From NCBI GenBank assembly GCA_934464775.1, contig CAKSKG010000002.1, positions 1-64,000 on the forward strand: DNA of 64,000 bases, in the 5' to 3' direction. Position 1 is the stretch's first letter, and each line of letters opens with the position of its first letter. Below are positions 51,722 to 60,719 of the stretch, in pieces. The notes below the pieces were generated by a model that worked only from the letters and a program-made list of their open reading frames with translations, made no database searches and was not told the origin of the DNA. The position numbers and the translations under genes were made by a program. This DNA is from an uncultured Oscillospiraceae bacterium. Its GTDB lineage: Bacteria > Bacillota > Clostridia > Oscillospirales > Ruminococcaceae.

Positions 51722-52393
51722 ATGAAAAAGAAACATTATTTTGCCCTTATACTGACGGCGATGCTTGCATTTTCGGGCTGTTCCGATAATGCCGAGGCAC
51801 AGCAGGTCAATGCCGAACTGACAACCGTTACGGAAACATCGGCGGAAACAACAGCAGTTACGGAAGAAACCGTTACTCCGACCATAAAGCCCGAGATCAC
51901 ACAGATAAGAAGCATATGCGAGCTTGCAACGCTTGAATGCTGCTACAACAATGTTGCCAAAAGCACCAAGGAGCCCGGCACGGGATTATCGCATCTCGGT
52001 GAAAAGCAAAGGGATTTCTGGATAGAATACAGCGGAACAGCCAAGATCGGCATTGATATGTCAGAGCTGAAAATGGACATCACCGACGAGAACATCATCA
52101 CAATCACTGTTCCGAAAGCAAAAATACTAAGCATTTCCGTGGATCAGCAGTCATACAGCGAGGATTCATATGTTATAAGCTCGGATAATTTCATTCAAAA
52201 GAATCCGATAACCGCCGACGATCAGACCAAGGCAATAAGCACCGCCCAGGAGCAGATAAAATCCGAATTTGAAAACAACAGCAATCTTATGAACAGCGCT
52301 CAGGACCGTGCCCAAAAGCTTATAGACAACTATATCAGTCAGATAGGCAAGGCTACGGGTGCAGAATACAAAGTGGAATGGGTATTTGAATAA
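51722..52393 (+). CDS. DUF4230 lipoprotein
   Basis: A 223 aa paralogue of the preceding protein. The signal peptide MKKKHYFALILTAMLAFSGC ends in lipobox FSGC. After a Thr/Glu-rich linker the same pattern follows: ICELATLECCYNNVAKSTKE, YSGTAKIGIDMSELKMDITD, ITVPKAKILSISVDQQSY. The domain differs from its neighbour in carrying adjacent Cys (ECCY). A terminator follows directly. Confidence 0.85.
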   Translation: MKKKHYFALILTAMLAFSGCSDNAEAQQVNAELTTVTETSAETTAVTEETVTPTIKPEITQIRSICELATLECCYNNVAKSTKEPGTGLSHLGEKQRDFWIEYSGTAKIGIDMSELKMDITDENIITITVPKAKILSISVDQQSYSEDSYVISSDNFIQKNPITADDQTKAISTAQEQIKSEFENNSNLMNSAQDRAQKLIDNYISQIGKATGAEYKVEWVFE

Positions 52394-52405
52394 GCCCATT
52401 TTATA

Positions 52406-52442
52406 GGACGGAAGTGCATTTTCGTGTGCTTCCGCCTTTTTT
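52406..52442 (+). terminator. Terminator of the DUF4230 operon
   Basis: CGGAAGTGCA/TGTGCTTCCG stem followed by six T. Confidence 0.9.
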
Positions 52443-52448
52443 CGTGCC

Positions 52449-52477
52449 TTGACAAAAGGGAGAAAATAACATATACT
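52449..52477 (+). promoter_or_regulatory. Promoter of the glycosyltransferase gene
   Basis: Consensus TTGACA and TATACT, 17 bp apart. The start of RNA is about 20 bases before miniature element B, which is therefore transcribed in the leader. Confidence 0.82.
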
Positions 52478-52504
52478 ATTATTATGTTTTCGGCAGAAAT
52501 ATTA

Positions 52505-52665
52505 GAACCTGCCTTCATAAGAAATGTATGCGGATTTTCGTGCATGATTTTGTTGCAGACAAGGCAAAGATCCGCAGGCGTGCTGCCGCACGGCAAGGAT
52601 TTTTAACGCAGTATGCAGCAAAATTTGCCGAAAAGGCGTGTGCATATGCTTATGAAGACAGGTTC
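52505..52665. mobile_element. Miniature element B, copy 2 (161 bp)
   Basis: Same length as copy 1, with ends GAACCTGCCTTCATAAG/CTTATGAAGACAGGTTC (one change) and TTA on both flanks (52502-52504, 52666-52668). It sits in the 5' leader of the glycosyltransferase gene, 25 bases before the start codon. Confidence 0.92.
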
Positions 52666-52690
52666 TTACAGACAAGGGTGTGAGCCAAAG

Positions 52691-53431
52691 ATGAAATATC
52701 CTCTTTTCTCGGTAATTATCCCTGCGCACAATGAAGAAAAATACATAGGAAAATGCCTTGAAGCGGCAAATGCGGCGGCAGCTTCTTTTCCGAAAGGGGC
52801 TGTTCAGGTGATAGTTTCCGCAAACCGCTGTACGGACAATACCGCTTCGGTCTCCCGAAGCTTAGGCGCAGAGGTATGCGAAAATTCCGAAAATACCATA
52901 AGCGGCGTTCGGAATGCCGCCGCAAGGCTTGCCAAAGGAAAAATACTTGTGACTATCGACGCCGACAGCATTATGACGAAAAATTCTCTGAAAGAGATAT
53001 ATTCCATGCTCGCATCGGGAAAATACATCGGCGGGGGAACACGGGCAAGGTTCGACAGAATGTCCGTGGGGATATTTTTCAGTGCCGCATATGTGGCGCT
53101 TCAGCTTATCCCGATAATGAAAAAGCACAAAGCCGCACTTATGGGCGGAATGTTCTGGTGTCTCCGCAGTGATTTTGAAAAGCTGGGAGGCTTTGACGAA
53201 AGCCTCGTGAGCCTTGAGGATATGGATTTTGCCATACGGCTCAAACAGCTTGGAGACAGCTGCGGCAAAAAATACGGTGTGCTGAAAAGATCTTATATTA
53301 TAACTTCAAGCAGAAAATTTGACACCTTCGGGGACTGGTATCTTATCAAAAACCGCAGTCTCACAAAGGCTATCTTCACGGGAAAGGACCGCAAGGCTGC
53401 GGACAGCTTCTATTATAATGTGAAAAGATAG
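52691..53431 (+). CDS. Family 2 glycosyltransferase
   Basis: A 246 aa GT-A enzyme: FSVIIPAHNEEKYIGKCLEA at the start, VIVSANRCTDNT, and the sugar-nucleotide/metal motif TIDADSIM near residue 97, then GGFDESLVSLEDMDFAIRLKQLG with the catalytic base region. It has no clear membrane helix at the C terminus, unlike many dolichol-type enzymes. The start at 52691 has only a weak AGGG site. Longer frames begin inside element B and are not credible. Confidence 0.88.
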   Translation: MKYPLFSVIIPAHNEEKYIGKCLEAANAAAASFPKGAVQVIVSANRCTDNTASVSRSLGAEVCENSENTISGVRNAAARLAKGKILVTIDADSIMTKNSLKEIYSMLASGKYIGGGTRARFDRMSVGIFFSAAYVALQLIPIMKKHKAALMGGMFWCLRSDFEKLGGFDESLVSLEDMDFAIRLKQLGDSCGKKYGVLKRSYIITSSRKFDTFGDWYLIKNRSLTKAIFTGKDRKAADSFYYNVKR

Positions 53432-53466
53432 CCTGCATAACCCAAATAAAAAAGGAATGATAATAA

Positions 53467-54732
53467 ATGACATCACCGCTTGCGGACAGGATACGTCCCC
53501 AAAGCCTTGACGAGGTGGTCGGACAGCAGCATATCCTTGCGGAGGGAAAGCCCCTGCGCAGAATAATCGACAGCGGAAATATCCCCAACATGATATTCTA
53601 CGGCGCTTCGGGTGTCGGAAAAACCACCGTTGCACGGATAATCGCCCGGAACAGCGGAATGCGGCTGCATAAGCTCAACGGCACAAGCGCTTCCATAAGC
53701 GATATAAAGGACGTTATCGCAGACACCGCTACCCTTGACGGCTGCAACGGCGTTCTGCTCTATCTTGACGAGATACAGTATCTCAATAAAAAACAGCAGC
53801 AGTCACTGCTGGAATATATCGAGAACGGACAGATAACCCTTATCGCATCTACCACGGAAAATCCATACTTTTATATATACAACGCCATACTCAGCCGATG
53901 TGCGGTGTTTGAATTCAAGCCCGTAACTGCGGAAGATGTTGTTCCTGCGGTGAACAGGGCTTTCCGTCTGCTGGCAGAGGATATCGGCGTAAAGGTCAAG
54001 GTGGAAAAGGGTGCAGCCGAATATATCGCAAGGGGCTGCGGCGGAGATGTGAGAAAATCCGTAAGCACCGCCGAGCTTTGCGTGCTGGGTGCGGAAAATG
54101 ACGGCGAACAGATCAAAGTCACTCTTGAAGAAGCAAAGGAGCTTACCCAGCGGAGCAATATGCATTATGACCGTGACGGTGATTTTCATTATGATATCCT
54201 TTCGGCTCTGCAAAAGTCGATAAGAGGCTCGGACGAAAATGCGGCTCTGCATTATGCGGCAAGACTTATCGAAGCGGGAGATATCATCTCGCTTTCGCGC
54301 AGACTGCTGGTCATCGCCGCAGAGGATATCGGACTTGCGTATCCGCAGGCGATACCGATAGTCAAGGCCTGCGTTGACAGTGCTATGCAGCTGGGGCTTC
54401 CCGAAGCACGGATACCGCTTGCCGATGCGGTCATACTTCTTGCCACCTCGCCAAAGTCCAATTCGGGATATAAGGCGATAGCGGCGGCAATGAGCGACCT
54501 GAAAAATGTTGAGTACGGCGATTTCCCGAGACATCTCCAGAATAAGCATTGCGACGGTGAGGGTGCGGAGGTAAAGGGACAGCATTATCTTTATCCGCAT
54601 GATTATCCGAATCATTATGTTGAACAGCAGTATCTGCCCGATCCGATAAAGGATAGGGTGTATTATGAGTTCGGAGATAATAAAACGGAACAGGCAGCAT
54701 ATCAGTATAGTAAGAGGATAAAGGGAAAATAA
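53467..54732 (+). CDS. rarA: Replication-associated recombination protein A (RarA/MgsA)
   Basis: This 421 aa clamp-loader-like AAA+ ATPase acts at stalled replication forks. It has PLADRIRPQSLDEVVGQQHIL, Walker A YGASGVGKTTVARII, Walker B LLYLDEIQYLNKKQQQSLL and sensor IASTTENP. The C-terminal oligomerisation part carries YPHDYPNHYVEQQYLP. Normal length. It follows the glycosyltransferase by 35 bases and may share its transcript. Confidence 0.95.
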   Translation: MTSPLADRIRPQSLDEVVGQQHILAEGKPLRRIIDSGNIPNMIFYGASGVGKTTVARIIARNSGMRLHKLNGTSASISDIKDVIADTATLDGCNGVLLYLDEIQYLNKKQQQSLLEYIENGQITLIASTTENPYFYIYNAILSRCAVFEFKPVTAEDVVPAVNRAFRLLAEDIGVKVKVEKGAAEYIARGCGGDVRKSVSTAELCVLGAENDGEQIKVTLEEAKELTQRSNMHYDRDGDFHYDILSALQKSIRGSDENAALHYAARLIEAGDIISLSRRLLVIAAEDIGLAYPQAIPIVKACVDSAMQLGLPEARIPLADAVILLATSPKSNSGYKAIAAAMSDLKNVEYGDFPRHLQNKHCDGEGAEVKGQHYLYPHDYPNHYVEQQYLPDPIKDRVYYEFGDNKTEQAAYQYSKRIKGK

Positions 54733-54738
54733 CGCAGA

Positions 54739-54896
54739 AGTAACATAGGTATAAAAAGTTTGGTCAAGCTTTTTAAAGCTTGCAGGAATCCAAAGGGCGG
54801 AGCCCGTGGTCGGTTCTCCGTCAGGAGAACATATCCGCCAGACGGCGAAACTCCCCATGCAGCGAGAAATGCGTAAGCATTGCGAGACTGCAATAT
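54739..54896. repeat. Dispersed repeat C, copy 3
   Basis: Nearly identical to copy 1 (45323-45477) over about 155 bases. It lies just after the rarA stop codon. Confidence 0.85.
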
Positions 54897-54922
54897 CAAC
54901 AAAATCTTTTTCCGATAACCGA

Positions 54923-54951
54923 TTGATTATAAACAATAAATATGGTATAAT
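54923..54951 (+). promoter_or_regulatory. Promoter of the M3 peptidase gene
   Basis: TTGATT and TATAAT, 17 bp apart, 49 bases before the start codon. Confidence 0.78.
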
Positions 54952-55000
54952 AAATACCGTTAGCACAAGCTCACTATTAAAATAAAGAAAGGAAATGCAT

Positions 55001-56695
55001 ATGAAATTTTCCGAAATGAAATACGAGCGCCCCGATATGGAAGCGCTGAAAGCGGCTTCGGAAGAAGCCGTAAAAAGCCTTGCCGAAGCGGAAAACGCAG
55101 AGCAGGCAAAGGAAGCATATGATAAATTCAGTAAGGCGGCGGACAGATATTATACAATGTTCACCCTTACAATGATCCGTCACTCCATAGATACGACCGA
55201 TAAGTTCTATGATGAGGAAAACGAGTTTTTCAATGAGCAGGGTCCGATCTATACCGACTGCGCACAGAACGTAAGCAGGGCGCTTGCCGAAAGCAGATTC
55301 CGTCCCGAGCTGGAGAAGATCTTCGGCAGCCTTATGTTCAAAAATATCGATATCTCCCTGAAAGCATTTTCTCCCGAGATAATCCCCGAGATGCAGGAGG
55401 AAAATAAGCTTACTGCCGATTATCAGAAGCTGATAGCCTCCGCTCAGATACCTTTCAACGGCGAAACTCTGACGCTCTCACAGCTGACGCCATATAAGCA
55501 GTCCTGCGATGATGATATCCGCCATGGCGCATGGGCAGCGGAAAGCGCATTCTATAAGAGCAAGGAAGCCGAGCTGGACGATATTTTCGATAAGCTCACG
55601 GCTCTCCGTGATAAAATGGCACGGAAAATGGGCTATGAGAACTATGTAACTCTGGGCTACTATAACATGATGCGCAATGACTATACCAAGGAGGACGTGG
55701 AAAAATTCCGCAGTGCAGTTGTGAAATACTGCGTTCCCGTTGCGGACAGGATATACCGAGAGCAGGCAAAGCGCACAGGCGTTGCATATCCTCTGAAATA
55801 CAGCGACACTCCCCTTAATTTCCGTTCGGGAAATCCCGTTCCAAAGGGCACGGCGGAGGATACCCTTGCCGCAGGAAAGAAGTTTTATACGGAGCTTTCC
55901 CCCGAAACTGCGGAATTTATCAACTTCATGTACGACAATGAGCTTATGGACGTTCTCAGCCGCAAGGGCAAAGCCGCAGGCGGCTACTGCACCGATATCC
56001 CCGATTACAAGGCGGAATTTATCTTCGCAAACTTCAACGGCACAGCGGGAGATGTTGAGGTTATAACCCACGAGGCAGGTCATGCCTTTGCAGGCTATAC
56101 CGCACGCAACATCTACCCCTCCGACAACCGCAGCCCCACAATGGAATCCTGTGAGATACACTCAATGTCAATGGAATTTTTCGCATGGAAATGGGCAGAG
56201 GATTTCTTCGGCGACGATGCGGACAAATACCGTTTCCAGCACTTGGGTGCGGCTCTGAAATTCATTCCCTACGGCACAATGGTGGACCACTTCCAGCATA
56301 TCGTGTACGAAAATCCCAAACTTACTCCCGAGGAGCGCAACGCAGAATGGCGCAGACTCACTGCAATATATATGCCGTGGATAGATCTTGACGGTTCGCC
56401 TTTCTACGGTGAGGGACGTGCATGGCAGCGCCAGATCCACATTTATGAAAATCCGTTCTACTATATCGACTACTGCCTTGCACAGACAGCTTCACTTCAG
56501 TTCTGGGCACTGATGCAGGAGGATTATGCCGATGCATGGCAAAGATATCTGAAGCTTGTGAACTGCGGCGGAACAAAGACATACAGCCAGCTTATCGCAG
56601 TTGCTGGATTCGATTCTCCCTTCGGCGACGAAGCTCTGCGCAAGGTCGCAGAGGCAGCCGAAAAGTGGCTCGATTCCCACCCCATAGCCGAATAA
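55001..56695 (+). CDS. M3 family oligoendopeptidase
   Basis: A 564 aa cytoplasmic zinc peptidase. The active site is EVITHEAGHAFAGY (HExxH, about residue 348), with the third ligand expected in MESCEIHSMSMEF. The N-terminal half is helical and charged; YRFQHLGAALKFIPYG and the YxxxGRAW stretch toward the C terminus are as in PepF-like enzymes. AAGGAA fixes the start at 55001, since the ATG at 54995 touches it. It digests short peptides. Confidence 0.93.
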   Translation: MKFSEMKYERPDMEALKAASEEAVKSLAEAENAEQAKEAYDKFSKAADRYYTMFTLTMIRHSIDTTDKFYDEENEFFNEQGPIYTDCAQNVSRALAESRFRPELEKIFGSLMFKNIDISLKAFSPEIIPEMQEENKLTADYQKLIASAQIPFNGETLTLSQLTPYKQSCDDDIRHGAWAAESAFYKSKEAELDDIFDKLTALRDKMARKMGYENYVTLGYYNMMRNDYTKEDVEKFRSAVVKYCVPVADRIYREQAKRTGVAYPLKYSDTPLNFRSGNPVPKGTAEDTLAAGKKFYTELSPETAEFINFMYDNELMDVLSRKGKAAGGYCTDIPDYKAEFIFANFNGTAGDVEVITHEAGHAFAGYTARNIYPSDNRSPTMESCEIHSMSMEFFAWKWAEDFFGDDADKYRFQHLGAALKFIPYGTMVDHFQHIVYENPKLTPEERNAEWRRLTAIYMPWIDLDGSPFYGEGRAWQRQIHIYENPFYYIDYCLAQTASLQFWALMQEDYADAWQRYLKLVNCGGTKTYSQLIAVAGFDSPFGDEALRKVAEAAEKWLDSHPIAE

Positions 56696-56717
56696 TCAAT
56701 ATTTTTCAATATAAAAG

Positions 56718-56751
56718 AAGTACCGCATACAGCTTATGCGGTACTTTTTTT
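56718..56751 (+). terminator. Terminator of the M3 peptidase gene
   Basis: AAGTACCGCATA/TATGCGGTACTT stem with seven T after it. Confidence 0.93.
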
Positions 56752-56760
56752 GCAGATACG

Positions 56761-56793
56761 AAAAGCTCCCGCACGGTCAATGCAGGAGCTTTT
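56761..56793 (-). terminator. Terminator of the ammonium transporter gene
   Basis: AAAAGCTCC/GGAGCTTTT arms on the minus strand with a TTTTC tail, about 80 bases after the stop. Confidence 0.7.
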
Positions 56794-56871
56794 CATGTGT
56801 TTTATGGAGTATATTCGGGGAAGCTGTGATTCCCCCAATGGCAAGTGAAATTGTTTATGCTTTAGTTATAA

Positions 56872-58620
56872 TCAGCCTTCGGAATCCTGGAGAGCGTCGT
56901 ATCCGACCTCGCCTGTTCTTACTCTTACAACGTCCTCAACATCGTAAACGAAGATCTTTCCGTCGCCGATGTGACCCGAATAAAGGGCACGTCTTGTAGC
57001 TTCGATAACTGTGCTTACGGGAACCTTGCATACAACAACCTCGACCTTGATCTTGGGAAGAAGAGTTGCTTCAACGGGAGCGCCTCTGTAATATTCGCTT
57101 GCACCCTTCTGTGTGCCGCAGCCGAGGATATTTGTTACTGTGAAGCCTGTAACGCCTATCTCGGAGAGTGCGTGCTTGAGTGTATCGAACTTGCCCTGAC
57201 GGCAGATGATTGAAACCTTGCTGTACTTTGTGCCGTCTGCGGACTCTGTGTCTGCCTTGGCAGCCTTTTCGGTGTACTTAACGGGAACTGTAAGCTCTGC
57301 GGGGATCTCGCCCATTTCGTTAGCCATTTTCAGCTCGTCTGCTGTCATAGCGGGAACGCTTACGGGCATGAAGTCTGCATAAGCGGAAGCAAGACCATGC
57401 TCTGCAACGTCCATACCTGCAATCTCTTCTGCTGCGGAAGGTCTGAGGCCGACTGTCTTTTTCATTACGAAGAATACGATGAACATGCATACAGCTGCCC
57501 ATGATGCAACAGAGATGAAGCCGAGAAGCTGTTTGCCGAGAAGATCAAATCCGCCGCCGTAGAAAAGTCCGTTGTATGTGTCATTGCCGGGAACTGTTGT
57601 TGTTGCGAAAAGTCCAACTGCGATTGTACCCCAGATGCCGTTCATCATATGTACTGCAACTGCGCCGACAGGGTCATCTATCTTGAGCTTGTAATCGAGA
57701 AGCCATACGCCGAAGCATACGAGAAGTCCCGAAACGATACCGATAACCGATGCGCCTGCAACATCAACAACATCGCAGGAAGCCGTAACACCTACAAGAC
57801 CTGCAAGTGAAGCATTGAGGCACATGGAAACATCGGGCTTGCCGTATTTTACCCATGTAAAGATCATGCAGGTAACCGTTGCGATAGCGGGAGAAACTGT
57901 TGTTGCAACGAAGATCGTGCCGAGCTGAGGACCCGAGGTTGCTGCCGCACCGTTGAATCCGTACCAGCCGAACCAGAGGATAAAGCAGCCGAGAGCGCCG
58001 ATCGTAAGTGAGTGACCGGGGATAGCCTTGGGCTTGCCGTCCTTGTCATATTTGCCGATTCTGGGACCAAGCATTGCTGCGCCGATGATAGCTGCGATAC
58101 CGCCTACCATGTGAATTGCGCAGGAGCCTGCGAAATCGTGGAAGCCAAGCTGTGCGAGCCAGCCGCCGCCCCAGATCCAGTGAGCTTCAATGGGATAAAC
58201 GACCATTGAGATGATAGCCGAATAAATGCAGTAGGAGCTGAACTTTACACGTTCTGCCATAGCGCCCGAAACGATAGTCGCTGTTGTTGCGCAGAACACA
58301 AGATTGAATACGAAATTGGACCAGTCAAAATTCTGATAGTTTGTGAAGATATCGAATGAAGGCTTGCCGATGAAGCCGCCGATATCATCGCCGAAAAGAA
58401 GCGAGAAACCGATAAGTACGAAAACAACCGTACCGATACAGAAGTCCATCAGGTTTTTCATGATGATGTTGCCTGCGTTCTTTGCACGGGTGAAGCCTGT
58501 TTCAACCATTGCAAAGCCTGCCTGCATGAAGAACACGTATGACGCACCGATCAGGAACCATATCCCGAATACATCGCTTGTGACGGCGTCATTGATCGTC
58601 TGGATGATGTTATTATCCAT
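56872..58620 (-). CDS. Ammonium transporter fused to a P-II domain
   Basis: A 582 aa protein in two parts. Residues 1-420 are a complete Amt channel with eleven membrane helices (GASYVFFMQAGFAMVETGF, GAMAERVKF, IHMVGGIAAIIGAAMLG, WFGWYGFNGA, and conserved pore His). After a linker (VPVKYTEKAAKADTESADG) residues about 468-582 are a P-II regulator: the T loop GCGTQKGASEYYRG keeps the Tyr, and VRVRTGEVG is present. P-II proteins normally block Amt from a separate gene. The start at 58620 follows AAAGGTGG. A leader terminator lies upstream. Confidence 0.95.
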   Translation of the reverse strand: MDNNIIQTINDAVTSDVFGIWFLIGASYVFFMQAGFAMVETGFTRAKNAGNIIMKNLMDFCIGTVVFVLIGFSLLFGDDIGGFIGKPSFDIFTNYQNFDWSNFVFNLVFCATTATIVSGAMAERVKFSSYCIYSAIISMVVYPIEAHWIWGGGWLAQLGFHDFAGSCAIHMVGGIAAIIGAAMLGPRIGKYDKDGKPKAIPGHSLTIGALGCFILWFGWYGFNGAAATSGPQLGTIFVATTVSPAIATVTCMIFTWVKYGKPDVSMCLNASLAGLVGVTASCDVVDVAGASVIGIVSGLLVCFGVWLLDYKLKIDDPVGAVAVHMMNGIWGTIAVGLFATTTVPGNDTYNGLFYGGGFDLLGKQLLGFISVASWAAVCMFIVFFVMKKTVGLRPSAAEEIAGMDVAEHGLASAYADFMPVSVPAMTADELKMANEMGEIPAELTVPVKYTEKAAKADTESADGTKYSKVSIICRQGKFDTLKHALSEIGVTGFTVTNILGCGTQKGASEYYRGAPVEATLLPKIKVEVVVCKVPVSTVIEATRRALYSGHIGDGKIFVYDVEDVVRVRTGEVGYDALQDSEG

Positions 58621-58802
58621 TTTTTCCACCTTTCCTTTCCGAGGGTTGTGTTTTGCGCAGCAAATGAAGCGGCAGCCGAAAAACAAAACCCGCAGCCCGA
58701 AGATTTTTCCTCTTCGGACATCTCCCCTCTGACGTTTACACGTCATCGTATTTTTTTGCAACACCGAACCCCTAAAAATTCAATATCGCTTTGCAGAACA
58801 AA

Positions 58803-58865
58803 AAAGGCGCAAAGATAAGCTTACATACTTTTTTATTAAGTATGTAAATTCATCTCAGCGCCTTT
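58803..58865 (-). promoter_or_regulatory. Terminator-like hairpin in the leader of the Amt-PII gene
   Basis: On the minus strand AAAGGCGC/GCGCCTTT close a long hairpin whose inner part is TTACATACTT/AAGTATGTAA, followed by TTTTTTG. It begins about 12 bases after the predicted start of transcription and lies 180 bases before the start codon, so it is an early attenuator rather than the end of a gene. Weak hairpins follow (GACGTGTAAACGTC, CCGAAGA...TCTTCGG). Confidence 0.8.
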
Positions 58866-58884
58866 GCTGTATCTTATGTTTCAT

Positions 58885-58913
58885 ATTATATACTTGTCAG
58901 CTGCATTTGTCAA
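58885..58913 (-). promoter_or_regulatory. Promoter of the Amt-PII gene
   Basis: Perfect TTGACA and TATAAT on the minus strand with 17 bp between; transcription should start near 58878. A consensus promoter in front of a terminator fits control by attenuation. Confidence 0.88.
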
Positions 58914-59168
58914 CAGCTTTTTTGCAAATTTATGCAATTATCCAATATAATTCCTGCAAAATATTATATAGTTGACCGTTTTATACAATGAATAGCCCTG
59001 TTTTTGCAATGTAATCGGATTTATCCGTCATATTTTCATATTCTCATGCCGATATATGAATATATTGTTATGATTAATCATAAATAATATTTCCGTTTAA
59101 TTGTATATATTGACCAATAAGCCGACGATCAGGGCGTCATATAATATATTCCGTATTTTCAAAAGCAA
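58914..59168. other. AT-rich intergenic region upstream of Amt-PII
   Basis: About 255 bases of AT-rich sequence upstream of the promoter. It holds no credible gene or strong hairpin; activator sites could lie here but none can be named. Confidence 0.5.
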
Positions 59169-59217
59169 AAATGAAGCCGTGCAAATCAAAAATTGCATTT
59201 TGCACAGCTTCATTTCC
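59169..59217 (-). terminator. Terminator of sipL-spoIVA
   Basis: AATGAAGCTGTGCAAA/TTTGCACGGCTTCATT stem (one G-U pair) followed by TTTG on the minus strand, four bases after the spoIVA stop. Confidence 0.88.
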
Positions 59218-59221
59218 ATTA

Positions 59222-60700
59222 TTAAAGTATAAAGCAGATAAGTCCGCCGCAGCCTTCGTTGATTATTCTCTCAAGGGTTTCCTGGAGCTTCATTCTTGCG
59301 TCCGTGGGCATACGGTACAGCTTGTTGTGGAGTCCCTCGTTCACAAGCTCATGCAGGGATTTTCCGAAGATGTTGCTCTCCCATATCTTCTTGGGATTTT
59401 CCTCGAATTCCTTCATCATATACATCACCAGCTCCTCCGACTGCTTTTCGGAGCCTACTATGGGACTTACCTCGGTGATGATATCCGCTTTCATAAGATG
59501 TATGGACGGTGCGCTGGCACGGAGACGGACGCCGTATTTTCCGCCCTGACGGACGATCTCGGGTTCCTCCAGCGAAAGCTCATCGATAGTCGGCATGACT
59601 ATTCCGTAGCCCGTTGCCTCCACCTCATTCAGTGCATTCTCTATTCTCGCATAGCGGTTCTTTATGCCGATAAGCTCTTTCAGCAGCGGCATAAGATCAC
59701 TTTCCGACTTTATCTCAATGCCCGTTGCCTCTCCCAGAATGCGGTAGAAAAGCTCGGGGCGCAGCGAAAGCTCAATGTCCGCACTTCCCTTGCCCAGATC
59801 AATGTTTTTCAGCTCGCTGCGGATTATGTCCTCACACTGTGAAAGCTGATCTGCCACCTCCTCCGCATCACGGACGATATGTACGTTCTGGGCAGCCTTT
59901 TTTATGCCGCTGTATATCTCGGAGCGCAGCCAATGGTCACGGGAAAGGGTGTTCACCCACTTGGGCATGGAAATATTTATCTCCCTGACAGGGAACGAAA
60001 ACAGCACCTGACGGAGTATCTCACCGATATCCTCCACTGTCATATCAAGGCAGCTGACAGGCATGACCTCCGCACCGTATTCCTCGGAAAGATCGGCGCA
60101 GAGCTGCTTTGTTTCCGCCGCTTTCGGGTGAGTGCTGTTCATAAGCACCACAAAGGGCTTGTTTATGCCACGCAGCTCATTTATGACACGCTGCTCCGCC
60201 TCGGCATATTCCTCACGGGGAATATCCGTTACCGTTCCGTCGGAGGTCACCACAAGACCTATGGTGCTGTGCTCGTTTATGACCTTCTGGGTACCCACCT
60301 CGGCAGCCATATTGAACGGTACTTCCTCATCGAACCACGGCGTCATTACCATTCGGGGAGCTTCATTCTCGATATATCCCACCGCTCCCGGAACGATATA
60401 TCCAACGCAGTCGATGAGCCGAACATTAAATTTTGCCGCATCTCCCACCGATACCTCCACCGCTTCCTCGGGGATAAACTTAGGCTCGGTAGTCATGATA
60501 GTCCTGCCTGCGGCGGACTGGGGCAGCTCGTCAACGGCACGGACACGGCGGTAGTCGCTGTCGATATTGGGTATAACAAGAGTTTCCATAAAGCGCTTTA
60601 TAAATGTGGATTTTCCCGTGCGGACGGGTCCCACCACTCCGATGTATATATCGCCGTCGGTGCGGCGTGCAATATCACTGTAAATATCCGATTTAACCAT
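59222..60700 (-). CDS. spoIVA: Stage IV sporulation protein A
   Basis: This 492 aa ATPase polymerises on the forespore to form the coat base. It begins MVKSDIYSDIARRTDGDIYIGVVGPVRTGKSTFIKRF with the Walker A motif, has DCVGYIVPGAVG and TIGLVVTSDGTVTDIPREEY, and ends with the conserved GGLICFIL. Normal length. GGAGAG fixes the start at 60700. It is 19 bases downstream of sipL, whose product is its known anchor in Clostridioides difficile. Confidence 0.97.
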   Translation of the reverse strand: MVKSDIYSDIARRTDGDIYIGVVGPVRTGKSTFIKRFMETLVIPNIDSDYRRVRAVDELPQSAAGRTIMTTEPKFIPEEAVEVSVGDAAKFNVRLIDCVGYIVPGAVGYIENEAPRMVMTPWFDEEVPFNMAAEVGTQKVINEHSTIGLVVTSDGTVTDIPREEYAEAEQRVINELRGINKPFVVLMNSTHPKAAETKQLCADLSEEYGAEVMPVSCLDMTVEDIGEILRQVLFSFPVREINISMPKWVNTLSRDHWLRSEIYSGIKKAAQNVHIVRDAEEVADQLSQCEDIIRSELKNIDLGKGSADIELSLRPELFYRILGEATGIEIKSESDLMPLLKELIGIKNRYARIENALNEVEATGYGIVMPTIDELSLEEPEIVRQGGKYGVRLRASAPSIHLMKADIITEVSPIVGSEKQSEELVMYMMKEFEENPKKIWESNIFGKSLHELVNEGLHNKLYRMPTDARMKLQETLERIINEGCGGLICFIL

Positions 60701-60719
60701 TATACTCTCCATTCTCCGA

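Noticed and set aside
53803..54966. A 387-codon minus-strand frame opposite rarA
   Set aside because: Antisense to rarA and continues through repeat C; no domain is recognisable.
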